Assembly: GCF_030486595.1 (NCBI RefSeq) | Contig: NZ_JAUJZH010000001.1 | Coordinates: 372,001-436,000 of the forward strand | DNA length: 64,000 nucleotides | DNA from: Variovorax ginsengisoli | Lineage (GTDB): Bacteria > Pseudomonadota > Gammaproteobacteria > Burkholderiales > Burkholderiaceae_C | Direction of reading: 5' to 3' | In this document: positions 52,482-61,312 of the stretch, in pieces | How positions within the stretch are numbered: the stretch's first letter is position 1 | Layout of the letters: each line of letters begins with the position of its first letter | Translations under genes and position numbers: made by a program | Notes under the pieces: model-generated | The model's database searches: none | What the model was told of the DNA's origin: nothing | What the model saw: the letters and a program-made list of their open reading frames with translations, nothing else

Positions 52482-53447
52482 TCAGTACTTGCGGTTCGGG
52501 AATTCGGCTTTTGCGACTTCCATCGGGAAGATCCCTTCCTTGGTCAGGATCCGCTTGGGCAGCGGCTTGCCGGCCTTGATGTCGGCCACCGCGGCCATCA
52601 GCTGCGGGCCCAGCAGCGGGCTGCACTCGACCGAGACATTGAGCTTGCCGGCCATCATGGCCTCGAAGGCGCCCTTCACGGCGTCGATCGAGATGATGAT
52701 GATGTCCTGCGCCGGCTTCATTCCGGCTTCCTCGATCGCCTGGATCGCGCCGATCGCCATGTCGTCGTTGTGCGCGAACAGCACGTTGATCTTCTTGCCC
52801 TCGGCCTTCAGGAAGGCTTCCATCACCTCCTTGCCCTTGGCGCGCGTGAAGTCGCCGGTCTGCGAGCGGATGATCTTGAACTTCGGATCGGCCTTGATGA
52901 TCTCCTCGAAGCCCTTCTTGCGGTCGATCGCCGGCGCCGAGCCCACCGTGCCCTGCAGCTCGACGATGTTGATCGGGCCGGGGTTGCCCTTTTCCTTCTC
53001 GACCAGCCAGCGGCCGGCCTTGCGGCCTTCCTCGACGAAGTCCGAGCCCATGAAGGTGACGTAGAGCGAGTCGTCCTTGGTGTTGACCGAGCGGTCGGTC
53101 AGCACCACCGGGATCTTGGCCGCCTTGGCCTCGAGCAGCACCGTGTCCCAGCCCGACTCGACCACCGGCGAGAAGGCGATGACGTCGACCTTCTGCGCGA
53201 TGTACGACCGGATCGCCTTGATCTGGTTTTCCTGTTTCTGCTGCGCATCCGAGAACTTGAGCTCGATCCCGGCCTCGGCCGCGGCCGACTTGATCGACTC
53301 GGTGTTGGCGGTACGCCATTCGCTTTCGGCGCCGACCTGGGCGAAGCCGAGCACCGGCTTCTTCTGCGCCAGGGCCGTGGCCGGCAACAGCGAGGACAAC
53401 GTGGCGGATGCGAGCGCGATATTGAGCGTGCGACGGTTCAGTTTCAT
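52482..53447 (-). CDS. ytfQ: Sugar ABC transporter substrate-binding protein (YtfQ type)
   Basis: A 321-residue periplasmic receptor with a signal peptide (cut near ALA/QKK). [57 protein letters not shown] and [20 protein letters not shown] are the YtfQ pattern; Trp and Arg of SEWRTAN lie in the sugar site. It belongs to ytfR/ytfT/yjfF although the chvE system lies between them. CAGGAGAC precedes the ATG. Confidence 0.92.
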   Translation of the reverse strand: MKLNRRTLNIALASATLSSLLPATALAQKKPVLGFAQVGAESEWRTANTESIKSAAAEAGIELKFSDAQQKQENQIKAIRSYIAQKVDVIAFSPVVESGWDTVLLEAKAAKIPVVLTDRSVNTKDDSLYVTFMGSDFVEEGRKAGRWLVEKEKGNPGPINIVELQGTVGSAPAIDRKKGFEEIIKADPKFKIIRSQTGDFTRAKGKEVMEAFLKAEGKKINVLFAHNDDMAIGAIQAIEEAGMKPAQDIIIISIDAVKGAFEAMMAGKLNVSVECSPLLGPQLMAAVADIKAGKPLPKRILTKEGIFPMEVAKAEFPNRKY

Positions 53448-53504
53448 GATGTCTCCTGGTTGGCGTGGTGAAAAGGCTCTTTTTGGTTCTCTTGTTTTTG
53501 TATG

Positions 53505-53556
53505 GTTGAGGACAGAGCAAAAACCGCTGCGCAGTTTCTTGGTCTGTCCCGCAAGG
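53505..53556. repeat. 52-bp self-complementary repeat, copy 2
   Basis: Base-for-base identical to 2292-2343 and in the same orientation. On the minus strand it begins two bases after the stop codon of the semialdehyde dehydrogenase gene, and so lies inside the operon, 57 bases before the ytfQ start. Its hairpin could shield the upstream mRNA from 3' decay or reduce read-through into the transporter genes. Flanking sequence shows no similarity with copy 1 beyond the repeat. Confidence 0.85.
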
Positions 53557-53558
53557 TC

Positions 53559-55013
53559 TCATGAAAGCACGTAGCCGGTCTTGACACTGGTATAGAACTC
53601 GGCCGCATGCCGGCCCTGTTCTCGCGGGCCATAGCTGGAGGCCTTGCGGCCGCCGAAGGGCACGTGGTAGTCGACGCCGGCGGTCGGCAGGTTGACCATC
53701 GTCATGCCGACCTTCGCATGCCGCTTGAAATGCATGGCACGCGCGAGCGAGGTGGTGCAGATGCCGGCGCAGAGCCCGAAGGGCGTGTCGTTGGCGATCT
53801 GCAGCGCATGGTCGTAGTCGTCGGCGCGCAGCACGCAGGCCACCGGGCCGAAGATCTCGTCACGCGCGATGCGGTGCTCGGGCCGCGCCAGGAACAGCGC
53901 CGGGCTCATGTAGTGGCCGACCGTCGCGCGCTGCAGCGCTTCGCCGCCCCAGACGTGCTCGGCGCCCTCCTCGCGCGCGGCGCTGACGGCGGCCAGGTTC
54001 TGTGCCAGTTGCGCGCGGTCGACCACCGGGCCGATGTCGGTGCCTCGCTCCAGCGCATGCCCGACCTTGAGCGCCGCCAGGCGGTGGCGCAGCCGCGCCA
54101 CGAAGGCGTCGTGCACGGCGGCCTCGACGATCAGCCGGCTGGACGCGGTGCAGCGCTGGCCGGTCGAGAAGTAGGCGCCCTGCACGGCGCAGTCGACCGC
54201 CCGGTCGAGATCGGCGTCGGCCAGCACCAGCAGCGGATTCTTGCCGCCCATCTCGAGCTGCACCTTGGCCCGCCGCCGCGCCGCGGCGTGCAGGATCTGC
54301 TCGCCGGTGGCGACCGAGCCGGTGAAGCTGATCGCGTCCACGCCCGCACTGTCGACCATCGCCTGGCCGACTTCGCGGCCGCTGCCCATCACGAGGTTGA
54401 AGGTGCCCGCCGGCAGCGCGGCCCGGCTGATGATCTCGGCCAGCGCCCAGCCACAGGCCGGCACCAGTTCGGACGGCTTGAACACCACGCTGTTGCCATG
54501 GGCCAGCGCCGGCGCGATCTTCCAGGCCGGGATCGCGAGCGGGAAGTTCCAGGGCGTGATCAGCCCGACCACGCCGATCGGTTCGCGCGTCACGTCGACC
54601 TGCACCCCCGGCCGCACCGAGGCCAGCATCTCGCCGCCGCTCGCGCGCAGCGCCTCTCCGGCGAAGAACTTGAAGATGTGGCCGGCCCGCGCGGCCTCGC
54701 CGACGGCCTCGGCCAGGGTCTTGCCCTCCTCGCGCGCCAGCAGCAGGCCGAGTTCCTCGCGCCGGGCCAGGAGCTCGCTGCCGATCTGGTCGAGCGCATC
54801 GGCGCGCCGCTGCGGCGTGCTCTGGCTCCAGTGCGGAAAGGCATCGCCCGCGGCGCGGACCGCCACCTCGGTCTGGCTGCGGTCGGCCCGCGCGTATTCG
54901 GCCACCACTTCCCGGGTATCGGACGGGTTTTCGCTCAGACCCGTCGTGACGCCGCTTTCCCAACGGCCATTGATGTACTGGCGGGCTTTCTGTTGGAGTT
55001 CGCTGCGTTTCAC
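53559..55013 (-). CDS. Alpha-ketoglutaric (2,5-dioxovalerate) semialdehyde dehydrogenase-type aldehyde dehydrogenase
   Basis: A 484-residue NAD(P)-dependent aldehyde dehydrogenase. Catalytic Cys lies in [13 protein letters not shown], the general base Glu in [11 protein letters not shown], and the cofactor loop in [19 protein letters not shown] and FTGSVATGE. The C-terminal [19 protein letters not shown] and overall form are those of enzymes that oxidise 2,5-dioxopentanoate to 2-oxoglutarate, the final step of oxidative pentose and glucarate routes. It is the first gene of the sugar operon, which supports that reading. A 2-keto-3-deoxyarabinonate dehydratase, needed before it, is not in the window. 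Confidence 0.88.
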   Translation of the reverse strand: MKRSELQQKARQYINGRWESGVTTGLSENPSDTREVVAEYARADRSQTEVAVRAAGDAFPHWSQSTPQRRADALDQIGSELLARREELGLLLAREEGKTLAEAVGEAARAGHIFKFFAGEALRASGGEMLASVRPGVQVDVTREPIGVVGLITPWNFPLAIPAWKIAPALAHGNSVVFKPSELVPACGWALAEIISRAALPAGTFNLVMGSGREVGQAMVDSAGVDAISFTGSVATGEQILHAAARRRAKVQLEMGGKNPLLVLADADLDRAVDCAVQGAYFSTGQRCTASSRLIVEAAVHDAFVARLRHRLAALKVGHALERGTDIGPVVDRAQLAQNLAAVSAAREEGAEHVWGGEALQRATVGHYMSPALFLARPEHRIARDEIFGPVACVLRADDYDHALQIANDTPFGLCAGICTTSLARAMHFKRHAKVGMTMVNLPTAGVDYHVPFGGRKASSYGPREQGRHAAEFYTSVKTGYVLS

Positions 55014-55040
55014 GGTGACGCGAGTCTAGGAATCACACCC

Positions 55041-55076
55041 ATATCTTTCCAATCAAGATTTGGATCGAATAGATAT
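55041..55076. promoter_or_regulatory. Candidate LysR-type operator between the dehydrogenase and the regulator
   Basis: TCCAA/TTGGA arms around seven bases (55048-55064) lie within a wider ATATC/GATAT pair (55041-55045, 55072-55076). The 88-bp divergent gap is where a LysR-type regulator would control both itself and the sugar operon. I cannot assign start sites. Confidence 0.45.
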
Positions 55077-55101
55077 CCGAAGAAGCATTCAGGTAAACCC
55101 C

Positions 55102-56061
55102 ATGACCAACTACACGCACTGGTTCATCCGTGCGCGACTCAAGACCCGGCAGCTGCTGTTGCTGGTGGCCCTGGCCGAGGAGGGCAACATCCATCGCGCG
55201 GCCCAGGTGCTCAACATGACGCAGCCGGCGGCCTCCAAGCTCCTGAAGGACCTCGAGGACGTGCTCGAGGTGTTGCTCTTCGACCGCCTGCCGCGCGGCA
55301 TGCGGCCCACCTGGTATGGCGAGATCATGATCCGCCACGCCCGGGTCGCGCTGGCGAGCCTGAACCAGGCGCACGACGAACTCAGCGCGCTCAAGGCCGG
55401 CCGCGCCGGCCAGGTCAATATCGGCGTCATCACCGCGCCGGGCCTGGTGCTGCTGCCGCCGGCGGTGGCCGAGGTGAAGCGCGAGCAGCCCAACCTGCGG
55501 GTGTCGGTCGAGATCGAGACCAGCCCGGTGCTGCTCGAGCGCCTCGAGCAGGGCAAGCTCGATCTGCTGGTGGCACGGCTGTTCGCCGAGCACGACAAGA
55601 CCAACCTGCGCTACGAGGCCCTGACCGAAGAGCCGGTATGCGCATTGGTGCGCCCGGGCCATCCGCTGCTCGGTGTCAGCGACCTGAGCCTGCGCGACCT
55701 GGTGTCGGCCGGCTGGATCGTGCCGCCCGCCGGCAGCGTGCTGCGGCACCGCTTCGAACTGATGTTCCAGGAAGAAGGGCTGGCACCGCCGATCAACGTG
55801 ATCGAGACCGCGGCGCTGCTCTTCATCACCCGCATGTTGCAGCAGAGCGACATGGTCGCGGTGCTGGCCACCGACGTGGCGCGCTACTACGCGAGCCACG
55901 GCATCGTGGCGATGCTGCCGGTCGAGATGCCCTGTCACATGGATGCTTTCGGCATCATCACGCGGACCGACCGGCTGCTGTCGCCGGCCGCCAAGGTGAT
56001 GATGAAGGCGCTGAAGGCGGCGAGCTTCAGCGCCTACGGCCGACGCCTCGACCCCGACTGA
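55102..56061 (+). CDS. LysR-family regulator (GbpR-like)
   Basis: A 319-residue regulator. The helix-turn-helix lies at about 18-75 (LLLLVALAEEGNIHRAAQVLNMTQPAASKLLKDLED), followed by the effector domain beginning VNIGVITAPGLVLLPPAV. The wording resembles GbpR, which controls chvE in Agrobacterium in response to arabinose and galactose. It is divergent from the operon that contains the chvE homologue, so control of that operon is the simplest reading. ATG 55102 gives the common MTNYTHWFIRARLKTRQL start; an upstream extension to 55060 would cross the operator. Confidence 0.9.
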   Translation: MTNYTHWFIRARLKTRQLLLLVALAEEGNIHRAAQVLNMTQPAASKLLKDLEDVLEVLLFDRLPRGMRPTWYGEIMIRHARVALASLNQAHDELSALKAGRAGQVNIGVITAPGLVLLPPAVAEVKREQPNLRVSVEIETSPVLLERLEQGKLDLLVARLFAEHDKTNLRYEALTEEPVCALVRPGHPLLGVSDLSLRDLVSAGWIVPPAGSVLRHRFELMFQEEGLAPPINVIETAALLFITRMLQQSDMVAVLATDVARYYASHGIVAMLPVEMPCHMDAFGIITRTDRLLSPAAKVMMKALKAASFSAYGRRLDPD

Positions 56062-56085
56062 GCGCGTCATTGCAATTTCGCGATG

Positions 56086-56107
56086 CCGCGCCGCAACATC
56101 GGCGCGG
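56086..56107 (+). terminator. GC-rich perfect hairpin after the LysR gene
   Basis: CCGCGCCG and CGGCGCGG pair over 8 bp around CAACAT, 25 bases after the stop. There is no U tract, so it is at best a pause or Rho-dependent end. The rest of the 202-base gap to 56264 shows nothing I can name. Confidence 0.35.
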
Positions 56108-56263
56108 ATCGGTTATGGCGGCAGTTCGCCCGCCGATTGTTTCGCTGCTGGCAACACCGCGGTTCAACTTCATTAGGGTTTTTACTTAGTCTTCAGCCTT
56201 AGACTTGCGTGGACGGATCGCCGAAGCGCCCTCCGCCCGTTCAAACCAACAAGGACAACTGAA

Positions 56264-56617
56264 ATGAAGACCTCGCAAATCATCGCCGCCGCCACCCTGT
56301 CGCTGCTTGCCGCCGCCGGCGCCCAGGCCGAAACCTATGACGGTGTTCATGCGCTTACTTCCGCCAACAGTCGTGCCGAAGTGAGCGCCCAGGCCGCAGT
56401 CGCGGCTCACAGCGCGAACCCCTACGCGGAAGGCTACAACAACGGCGTGACCACCATCGCCAGCACACGTGATCGCTCGTCGGTGCGCAGCGAAGCCGTC
56501 GCTGCCGCCCACCGGCCGAACCAGAACGTGCGGATCGAATCCTTCGCCAACAGCGTGATCCCGCCGCAATTCACCGGCCCGCGCACCAGCGGCACGACGC
56601 GCCAAGCCGCCCTGTAA
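56264..56617 (+). CDS. Small secreted protein with an internal repeat, unknown function
   Basis: A 117-residue exported protein: signal peptide MKTSQIIAAATLSLLAAAGAQA, then a mature part with two related segments, RAEVSAQAAVAAHSANPY and SSVRSEAVAAAHRPNQN. This type is common in Comamonadaceae, often in several copies and sometimes mislabelled as a helicase; nothing in it suggests an enzyme. It lacks Cys. It is monocistronic, with a strong terminator directly after. A ribosome site (AAGGACAACTGAA) precedes the ATG. Confidence 0.82.
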   Translation: MKTSQIIAAATLSLLAAAGAQAETYDGVHALTSANSRAEVSAQAAVAAHSANPYAEGYNNGVTTIASTRDRSSVRSEAVAAAHRPNQNVRIESFANSVIPPQFTGPRTSGTTRQAAL

Positions 56618-56635
56618 ATCCGCGGCCCCCGAATC

Positions 56636-56670
56636 AACCGGCCTGTGCCACGAGCGAGGCCGGTTTTTTT
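56636..56670 (+). terminator. Rho-independent terminator
   Basis: AACCGGCC and GGCCGGTT pair over 8 bp around a 14-base loop, followed by a run of T. It ends the transcript of the small secreted protein gene. Confidence 0.88.
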
Positions 56671-56819
56671 GCGTCAGCAACAAACGAGAAGTTCATTTAA
56701 TAAGACTAAATAGCTACACAAATAGCAAATTGGTCTTCGCTTACACCAAAGGGCAGCTTGTCATGCCCCCAGGGCGCGTGTTCAATTCACCTTCGCCTGC
56801 GGGCGCCTGGAGGATTGGC

Positions 56820-57485
56820 ATGGGAAAGCAAATCAATGCTGCCGCAGATGGGGAATCGCCCGTCGTCCGGCTGATCGATGACGACATCGCCTTTCGGCGC
56901 GCCCTGCAGCGGCTGCTCAAGAGCGCGGGGCACCAGGTGATGGAGTACGGATCGGTCGGCGAGATGCTGCTCGAAGGGATCGGCAGCGCACCGGGTTGCC
57001 TGGTGCTGGACATCCACATGCCGGGTCCCAGCGGGCTCGACCTGCAGGAGATGGTCGCCAGCCAGCCCGAACCCCTGCCCGTGATCTTCGTGACCGCGGA
57101 GGCCACGGTGCACGAGACGCTGCGGGCCATGAAGGCCGGTGCCTCCGATTTCCTGTTCAAGCCGGTGGACAGCGAGACGCTGCTGACCGTGGTGCGCAAG
57201 GCGATCGAGGACGACGCCGTGCGGCGCCAGGCGCGACGCCGGCTCTGCGCCCTGCAGACCCGCTATTCGCGGCTCAGCCCGCGCGAAAGGCAGGTCATGG
57301 AAATGGTCGTCAACGGCGCCCTCAACAAGCAGATCAGCGCCCAGCTCGGCGCCGCCGAACGCACCGTGAAGGCCCACCGCGCGCACGTCATGGAGAAGAT
57401 GGAGGTGAGCTCCCTGGCCGACCTGGTGCGCGCCGTGGGACAGCTGGGCGTGACGCCGGACGGCGCCAGCCACGCCGGCGCCTGA
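56820..57485 (+). CDS. Response regulator, FixJ/NarL type
   Basis: A 221-residue two-component regulator. Receiver domain: acidic pocket IDDD at 19-22, phospho-acceptor Asp64 in CLVLDIHMPG, conserved Thr92 and Lys114 (FLFKPV). Output: LuxR-type helix-turn-helix LSPRERQVMEMVVNGALNKQISAQLGAAERTVKAHRAHVMEKM. No histidine kinase lies in the window, so it is an orphan here. ATG 56820 follows GGAGGAT; the frame extends further upstream but without conserved sequence. Confidence 0.92.
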   Translation: MGKQINAAADGESPVVRLIDDDIAFRRALQRLLKSAGHQVMEYGSVGEMLLEGIGSAPGCLVLDIHMPGPSGLDLQEMVASQPEPLPVIFVTAEATVHETLRAMKAGASDFLFKPVDSETLLTVVRKAIEDDAVRRQARRRLCALQTRYSRLSPRERQVMEMVVNGALNKQISAQLGAAERTVKAHRAHVMEKMEVSSLADLVRAVGQLGVTPDGASHAGA

Positions 57486-57487
57486 GC

Positions 57488-58054
57488 TCAGCGAATGGAC
57501 CGTGGGTCCTTCGAAAGAAAGCCGCTCACGAGCAGGCACAGACCGATCCCCAGTGCTACGCCGCCGATCAGCAGCCGGCGCGCATCGACCGATCCGAAGC
57601 CGAACAGCAGGCCCACGCCCAGCACCAGGGTGCAGGCGCTGACCACCAGCACCGGCACGCCCCCGCCGCGCGCGTCGACCGGCGCCTCGCGACTGCCCCT
57701 CAGGGCGAAGAACAGCCCGAACACGCCGAGCGCCACGCAGGCCGTGATGATGGCGCCGAAGAAGGCGATCGAGCCCAGGATGCGGCCCTCGATGTCCGGG
57801 GAAGCGATCGCCACGATGCCGATCAGCAGGCGCACCAGCGCATCGGCCAGCACCAGCCCGAACAGCCACTTGTAGCGCGGCGACTTCGACACCGCGAAGG
57901 CCATCGCCAGCCCGAGCAGCCCGTCGATCATCGAGAAAGTGCCGTTGCGGTTCAACGACATCGCCGCCGGAATCGTCGCCGGCGCCAGCTTGGACAGCGC
58001 AAACAGCACGCTGACCGCGCCGCGAAGCAGAAGCAGGATGCGAAGCGCGGGCAT
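57488..58054 (-). CDS. Integral membrane protein of unknown function
   Basis: A 188-residue protein with about six hydrophobic segments (for example ILLLLRGAVSVLFALSKL, WLFGLVLADALVRLLIGIVAIA, VPVLVVSACTLVLGVGLLFGF). It has some likeness in topology to the HdeD/DUF308 group but I see no diagnostic motif, so I leave it unnamed. ATG 58054 starts just before the first helix. It is convergent with the response regulator, two bases apart. Confidence 0.75.
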   Translation of the reverse strand: MPALRILLLLRGAVSVLFALSKLAPATIPAAMSLNRNGTFSMIDGLLGLAMAFAVSKSPRYKWLFGLVLADALVRLLIGIVAIASPDIEGRILGSIAFFGAIITACVALGVFGLFFALRGSREAPVDARGGGVPVLVVSACTLVLGVGLLFGFGSVDARRLLIGGVALGIGLCLLVSGFLSKDPRSIR

Positions 58055-58071
58055 GAGCGTAGCGCCTCGGA

Positions 58072-58467
58072 TCAGCCGCCGTTCCAGGGCGCCACCAGCT
58101 CCCACGGCGGCGTCTTGGACTTGGTGTTCTTGCAGAAGATGTAGCTGCCCGAGCCGAGCAGGTTCTTGTGGCGGTTCTCGATCTGCGCCAGCCGGCACGA
58201 CGCTCTGCCCTTCGGGTCCTTGGCCGGCGTGATGCTGCCGCTGCTGGAGGTGTCCGGGTTCTCCCAGCTGACCTTGACGCCGTCAGCGCCCGAGTCCAGC
58301 GCCCCGTAGACCGCCTTGTTCATCAGGGCCATGTCGGCCTTGTTGAACTTGGTGATCGGCGTTTCGCGGATCCCGTTGTAATAGGTCAACGGGGTGGCGG
58401 CCGCGGTTGCCGCTCCGGCCATCGCCAGCACGATGGCCAGCCCCTTCAGTGTGTCGCTCGCACGCAT
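58072..58467 (-). CDS. Small exported protein, possibly surface-antigen-like
   Basis: A 131-residue protein with signal peptide (MRASDTLKGLAIVLAMAGAATAA) and TGAGGAG before ATG 58467. The mature part (KFNKADMALMNKAVYGALDSG, VKVSWENPDTSSSGSITP, then two Cys in RASCRLAQ and YIFCKNTK) has the form of the 17-kDa surface antigen/RT0821 group: a helix, a W-N-x-x-S-S-G-S-I strand pair and late residues. That assignment is tentative. It lies ten bases after the beta-barrel gene on the same strand. Confidence 0.75.
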   Translation of the reverse strand: MRASDTLKGLAIVLAMAGAATAAATPLTYYNGIRETPITKFNKADMALMNKAVYGALDSGADGVKVSWENPDTSSSGSITPAKDPKGRASCRLAQIENRHKNLLGSGSYIFCKNTKSKTPPWELVAPWNGG

Positions 58468-58477
58468 GCCTGGCTCC

Positions 58478-59290
58478 TCATTTGGGAAGAACGAAATTGA
58501 CCTGGAACCGGACGAACCAGTCGGACGCATTGTCGGGCCGGATCACGTTGTAGCCCGCACCGACCACGAAATTCATCGGCACGAAGCCCTCGGGCCGCAC
58601 CAGCAGCGAATACGACACGCCGAGCGGCACCGTCCAGCGCTGGCTCGAACGCTTCTGCTCCCAGTCGGCCGTGACGATCCCGATGTAGCCGAGCGACTGT
58701 GTCGAATCCAGCCGGTAGCTGACGATGGGCTGGAACGAGAAGGCACTCACGTTCGGCTGGTTGTCGTCGCCGGCGACGGACCAGACCTGGGTCGCCAGCG
58801 CGCCCACGGTCCAGGGGCCGGACTCCTTGAGCCCGACCACCGCCGGGCCGAGCGACCACTTGCCCGCGCCCAGCCGGTCGTCGGTGGCGGTGCGCAGGAC
58901 CGTCGCGGAACCGAAGCCCCAGATCCATCCAGCTTCGCCCGCCGGTGGCGCGAAGAAAGCTTCGTAGGTGATGTCGCCGAGACCGTTCTTGCGGTCCTGG
59001 CCCGGCAGCACCGCGGGGTTCGACAGCAGCGGAACGATGGCGCGGTTGATCAGCGACCAGCCGCCGCCGATCTTGATCGGATAGACCGGCTGGATGTTGA
59101 GCGTGTATTGCGGCTTCTCGAAGGGCCCGGCGTTGTAGTTGGTGGTCCACTGGAATGGCAAGGTGACGATGTCGGCGATCGGGTTCGCCAGTTTCTTCTG
59201 CAGGTCGGCGTCGTCCTGGGCCCAGGCGCCGCAGGCCGCGAACGATGCCGCCGCCATGGCCAGCCTGAGCGGGCGCTTCGCGATCGTCAT
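58478..59290 (-). CDS. Outer-membrane beta-barrel protein, transporter-like
   Basis: A 270-residue protein with signal peptide (MTIAKRPLRLAMAAASFAACGAWA) and alternating amphipathic strands to the end. DLQKKLANPIADIVTLPFQWTTNYNAGPFEKPQYTLNIQPVYPI is the beginning of a family sometimes labelled neuromedin U or phenol-degradation meta-pathway barrel; no function is proven. It ends VNFVLPK, so the last residue is Lys and the aromatic is four back. CAGGAGAC precedes ATG 59290. Probably co-transcribed with the next gene. Confidence 0.8.
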   Translation of the reverse strand: MTIAKRPLRLAMAAASFAACGAWAQDDADLQKKLANPIADIVTLPFQWTTNYNAGPFEKPQYTLNIQPVYPIKIGGGWSLINRAIVPLLSNPAVLPGQDRKNGLGDITYEAFFAPPAGEAGWIWGFGSATVLRTATDDRLGAGKWSLGPAVVGLKESGPWTVGALATQVWSVAGDDNQPNVSAFSFQPIVSYRLDSTQSLGYIGIVTADWEQKRSSQRWTVPLGVSYSLLVRPEGFVPMNFVVGAGYNVIRPDNASDWFVRFQVNFVLPK

Positions 59291-59517
59291 GCGGTCTCCT
59301 GGTGAAGGGGAGCGTTCCGGACCGCTCCTGTTCGATTCGCAACCTCTGGCCACGAGAGCCATCTTGGGTGACCGTGCAAGCGCTGCAAATTGGACCAACG
59401 GGCAGGCCCCATTGCCCTTTCGGGCAACGGGCCGGGCGCGCCGGCGATGGCGCATCGGGCCTCCGAGGTCGTACGATGGCGCCTGCGACAGTGCATTTCC
59501 AGGAAGCAGGGGGACAG

Positions 59518-59901
59518 ATGACAACGAGGTTCGACATCGCAGCCGTGGTGACCGCAGCGGTCATCGGCATGCCCATGATGGCCGGCGCCCAGCAGGCCGG
59601 GCGCGACGCGCCGATTTCGGGTGAACAGCAGGAGGCCGACCTGCGCGTGATCGCCGCGCGCTGCGGCACGCCGGGCTTCGAGAAGGCCTTCTACAAGCAA
59701 TCCAGGGCCGCCGTGGCGGCCGGACTGGTGATCAAGAACCGGGACCCGGTGCAGGTCGAAAAAACCATCACGTCGCTGCGCCGCAGCCCCATCGTGCTGG
59801 TCGCGACCCAGGCCGACTGCGCGGCTGAACTCAAGCGGCTGGCCGAGGTTCAGAAGCACCGGAGCGAACTGCTCAGGGGCGGACCCGGACGGAAGAAATG
59901 A
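59518..59901 (+). CDS. Small exported protein of unknown function
   Basis: I do not recognise this 127-residue protein. A signal peptide (cut near MAGA/QQ) precedes a helical mature region with two Cys (AARCGTPGF and QADCAAEL) and a basic C-terminus ending GPGRKK. ATG 59518 follows AGGGGGAC. The 227-base gap upstream, shared with the divergent barrel gene, holds an inverted GGGCA/TGCCC-like stretch (59400-59426) but no clear promoter. Confidence 0.72.
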   Translation: MTTRFDIAAVVTAAVIGMPMMAGAQQAGRDAPISGEQQEADLRVIAARCGTPGFEKAFYKQSRAAVAAGLVIKNRDPVQVEKTITSLRRSPIVLVATQADCAAELKRLAEVQKHRSELLRGGPGRKK

Positions 59902-59938
59902 ACGGCCGCGAAGGCGCCGGCCCCGCGCCGCACACGCG

Positions 59939-60280
59939 CTAAAGCGCGCCGAAAAGGCTCTCGCCAGGCTCGGCGCGGTCATGGCGCTGGGTCGCGGTCC
60001 GCAGGCTCAGCACCCACAGCCGCGCATGTCGCTGCTCGCGGCTCTCGAAGTGCTCCGTGAAGCGCCGGATGCCGGGCCGCTCGATGGCCGCGATGGTCAT
60101 CCAGTCGGTGCCACCGAAGGATTCCGCGTCGCTGCTGCGGTCGACCAGCGCCGGACGCAAGGCCATCACCCATTCGGTCGGTACGCGCGGATCGCGGTCC
60201 AGCATCCGTAGCGCGATCTTGGCCGCCTTGGGACTCAGCGACTGAATCTTGTGGAGGTGGAAATCGAGTTCCATGGACAT
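59939..60280 (-). CDS. Small cytosolic protein of unknown function
   Basis: A 113-residue protein without signal or membrane segment: MSMELDFHLHKIQSLSPKAAKIALRMLDRDPRVPTEWVMALRPALVDRSSD. No family recognised. ATG 60280 follows AAAGGG; a GTG at 60301 and ATG 60274 are alternatives. Codon use resembles real genes of the region, but short length keeps confidence modest. Confidence 0.6.
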   Translation of the reverse strand: MSMELDFHLHKIQSLSPKAAKIALRMLDRDPRVPTEWVMALRPALVDRSSDAESFGGTDWMTIAAIERPGIRRFTEHFESREQRHARLWVLSLRTATQRHDRAEPGESLFGAL

Positions 60281-60363
60281 GGGCGGCCCTTTCAGATACA
60301 CAAGGATACATGTGCATCTGGCGCGGATGCAAGGGCGCCTTTACCCGGGGGCGAACTCTCGGC

Positions 60364-61248
60364 TTATTGGGTCTTCAGCCGTTTGTATTCATTGCGCTTC
60401 ATCTCGAGGTAGTCGTTGCGGTCCACCTCGTGCAGTTGGCGCGCATAGCGCTCGGTGCTGTCGAACCACTGGGCCAGGCGCTTGGGCAATTCGGCCTCGG
60501 CCGGCGAATCGAGGTAGGCGTCGATCGCGAGGTAGTAGCGCATGGTGTTGCGCTCCACCACCCCGATCACGCCGCCGACCAGGCTGGGCTGGCCGGAAGC
60601 GTCCTTGTCCCTGGTGCTGAAGCCCACCTTGTCGCTGCCCAGGGTCGAGAGGTAGCCCTGCATCGCGATCCGGGCCGCGGTGCCGTAGGCATAGGCGTAG
60701 GCCATGTGGATGAAGGTCTTGCCGTTGGGCAGCGGCGTGGCCTCGACCTCGATGCGGTAGTCGCGCGTCGAAAGCGGCCCCTTGTCGGCGCTCAGGCGGG
60801 CACTCATGTAGTCGGCCGCCGAGACCGGAGGCTGCCAGACGAAATCGATGCGCTGCGCATCCGACAGCGGCTGGTCGAACTTGCGGCCCACCGACACTGC
60901 CAGGGTGGTCGCCGCCCCGTCGCCTCGCACGGCGCAGTACTTGGTGTTGAGGTGCAGCATCAGGATGTCGCACCAGACCGCCGGCTTGACCAGCGCGGCG
61001 CTGACCTGGTCGAAGGGATGGTCGACCAGCGCGAAGATGTTGCCGCTCAACTGGCCCGAGGCCTCGGTCGATTCGAGCACCAGCGGCCGGCCGAAGGCGT
61101 TCTTGTCGAACTGCGACTTGACCGCTTCGAATTTCGCCTGCAGCGCGGCGGCGCTGCCGAGCTGGGTCTGCGCCCAGACCAGCGCCGGCAGCAGCAGGCA
61201 GAGACAGACCAGGAACCGGCGGAGCAAGAGCTTTGGCATGCCCGCCAT
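60364..61248 (-). CDS. Exported protein of unknown function
   Basis: A 294-residue protein with a signal peptide (MPKLLLRRFLVCLCLLLPALVWA) and a mature domain with AVWCDILMLHLNTKYC (two Cys, probably a disulphide), IEVEATPLPNGKTFIHMAYAYAYG and TMRYYLAIDAYLDSP. The form suggests a START-like or lipid-binding periplasmic fold but I see no firm family. The start may be ATG 61248 or 61239. The C-terminal tail is rich in charged residues (EMKRNEYKRLKTQ). Confidence 0.8.
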   Translation of the reverse strand: MAGMPKLLLRRFLVCLCLLLPALVWAQTQLGSAAALQAKFEAVKSQFDKNAFGRPLVLESTEASGQLSGNIFALVDHPFDQVSAALVKPAVWCDILMLHLNTKYCAVRGDGAATTLAVSVGRKFDQPLSDAQRIDFVWQPPVSAADYMSARLSADKGPLSTRDYRIEVEATPLPNGKTFIHMAYAYAYGTAARIAMQGYLSTLGSDKVGFSTRDKDASGQPSLVGGVIGVVERNTMRYYLAIDAYLDSPAEAELPKRLAQWFDSTERYARQLHEVDRNDYLEMKRNEYKRLKTQ

Positions 61249-61312
61249 TGTGGTCCGCTGCGCCGCCGACGCAAGGGCCGCTCATCCGCGCGGCCCCCGC
61301 GCCCGCGGCGCG

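Noticed and set aside
56086..56107. Strong intrinsic terminator after the LysR gene
   Set aside because: Perfect GC-rich stem, but no U run follows; recorded only as a weak candidate.
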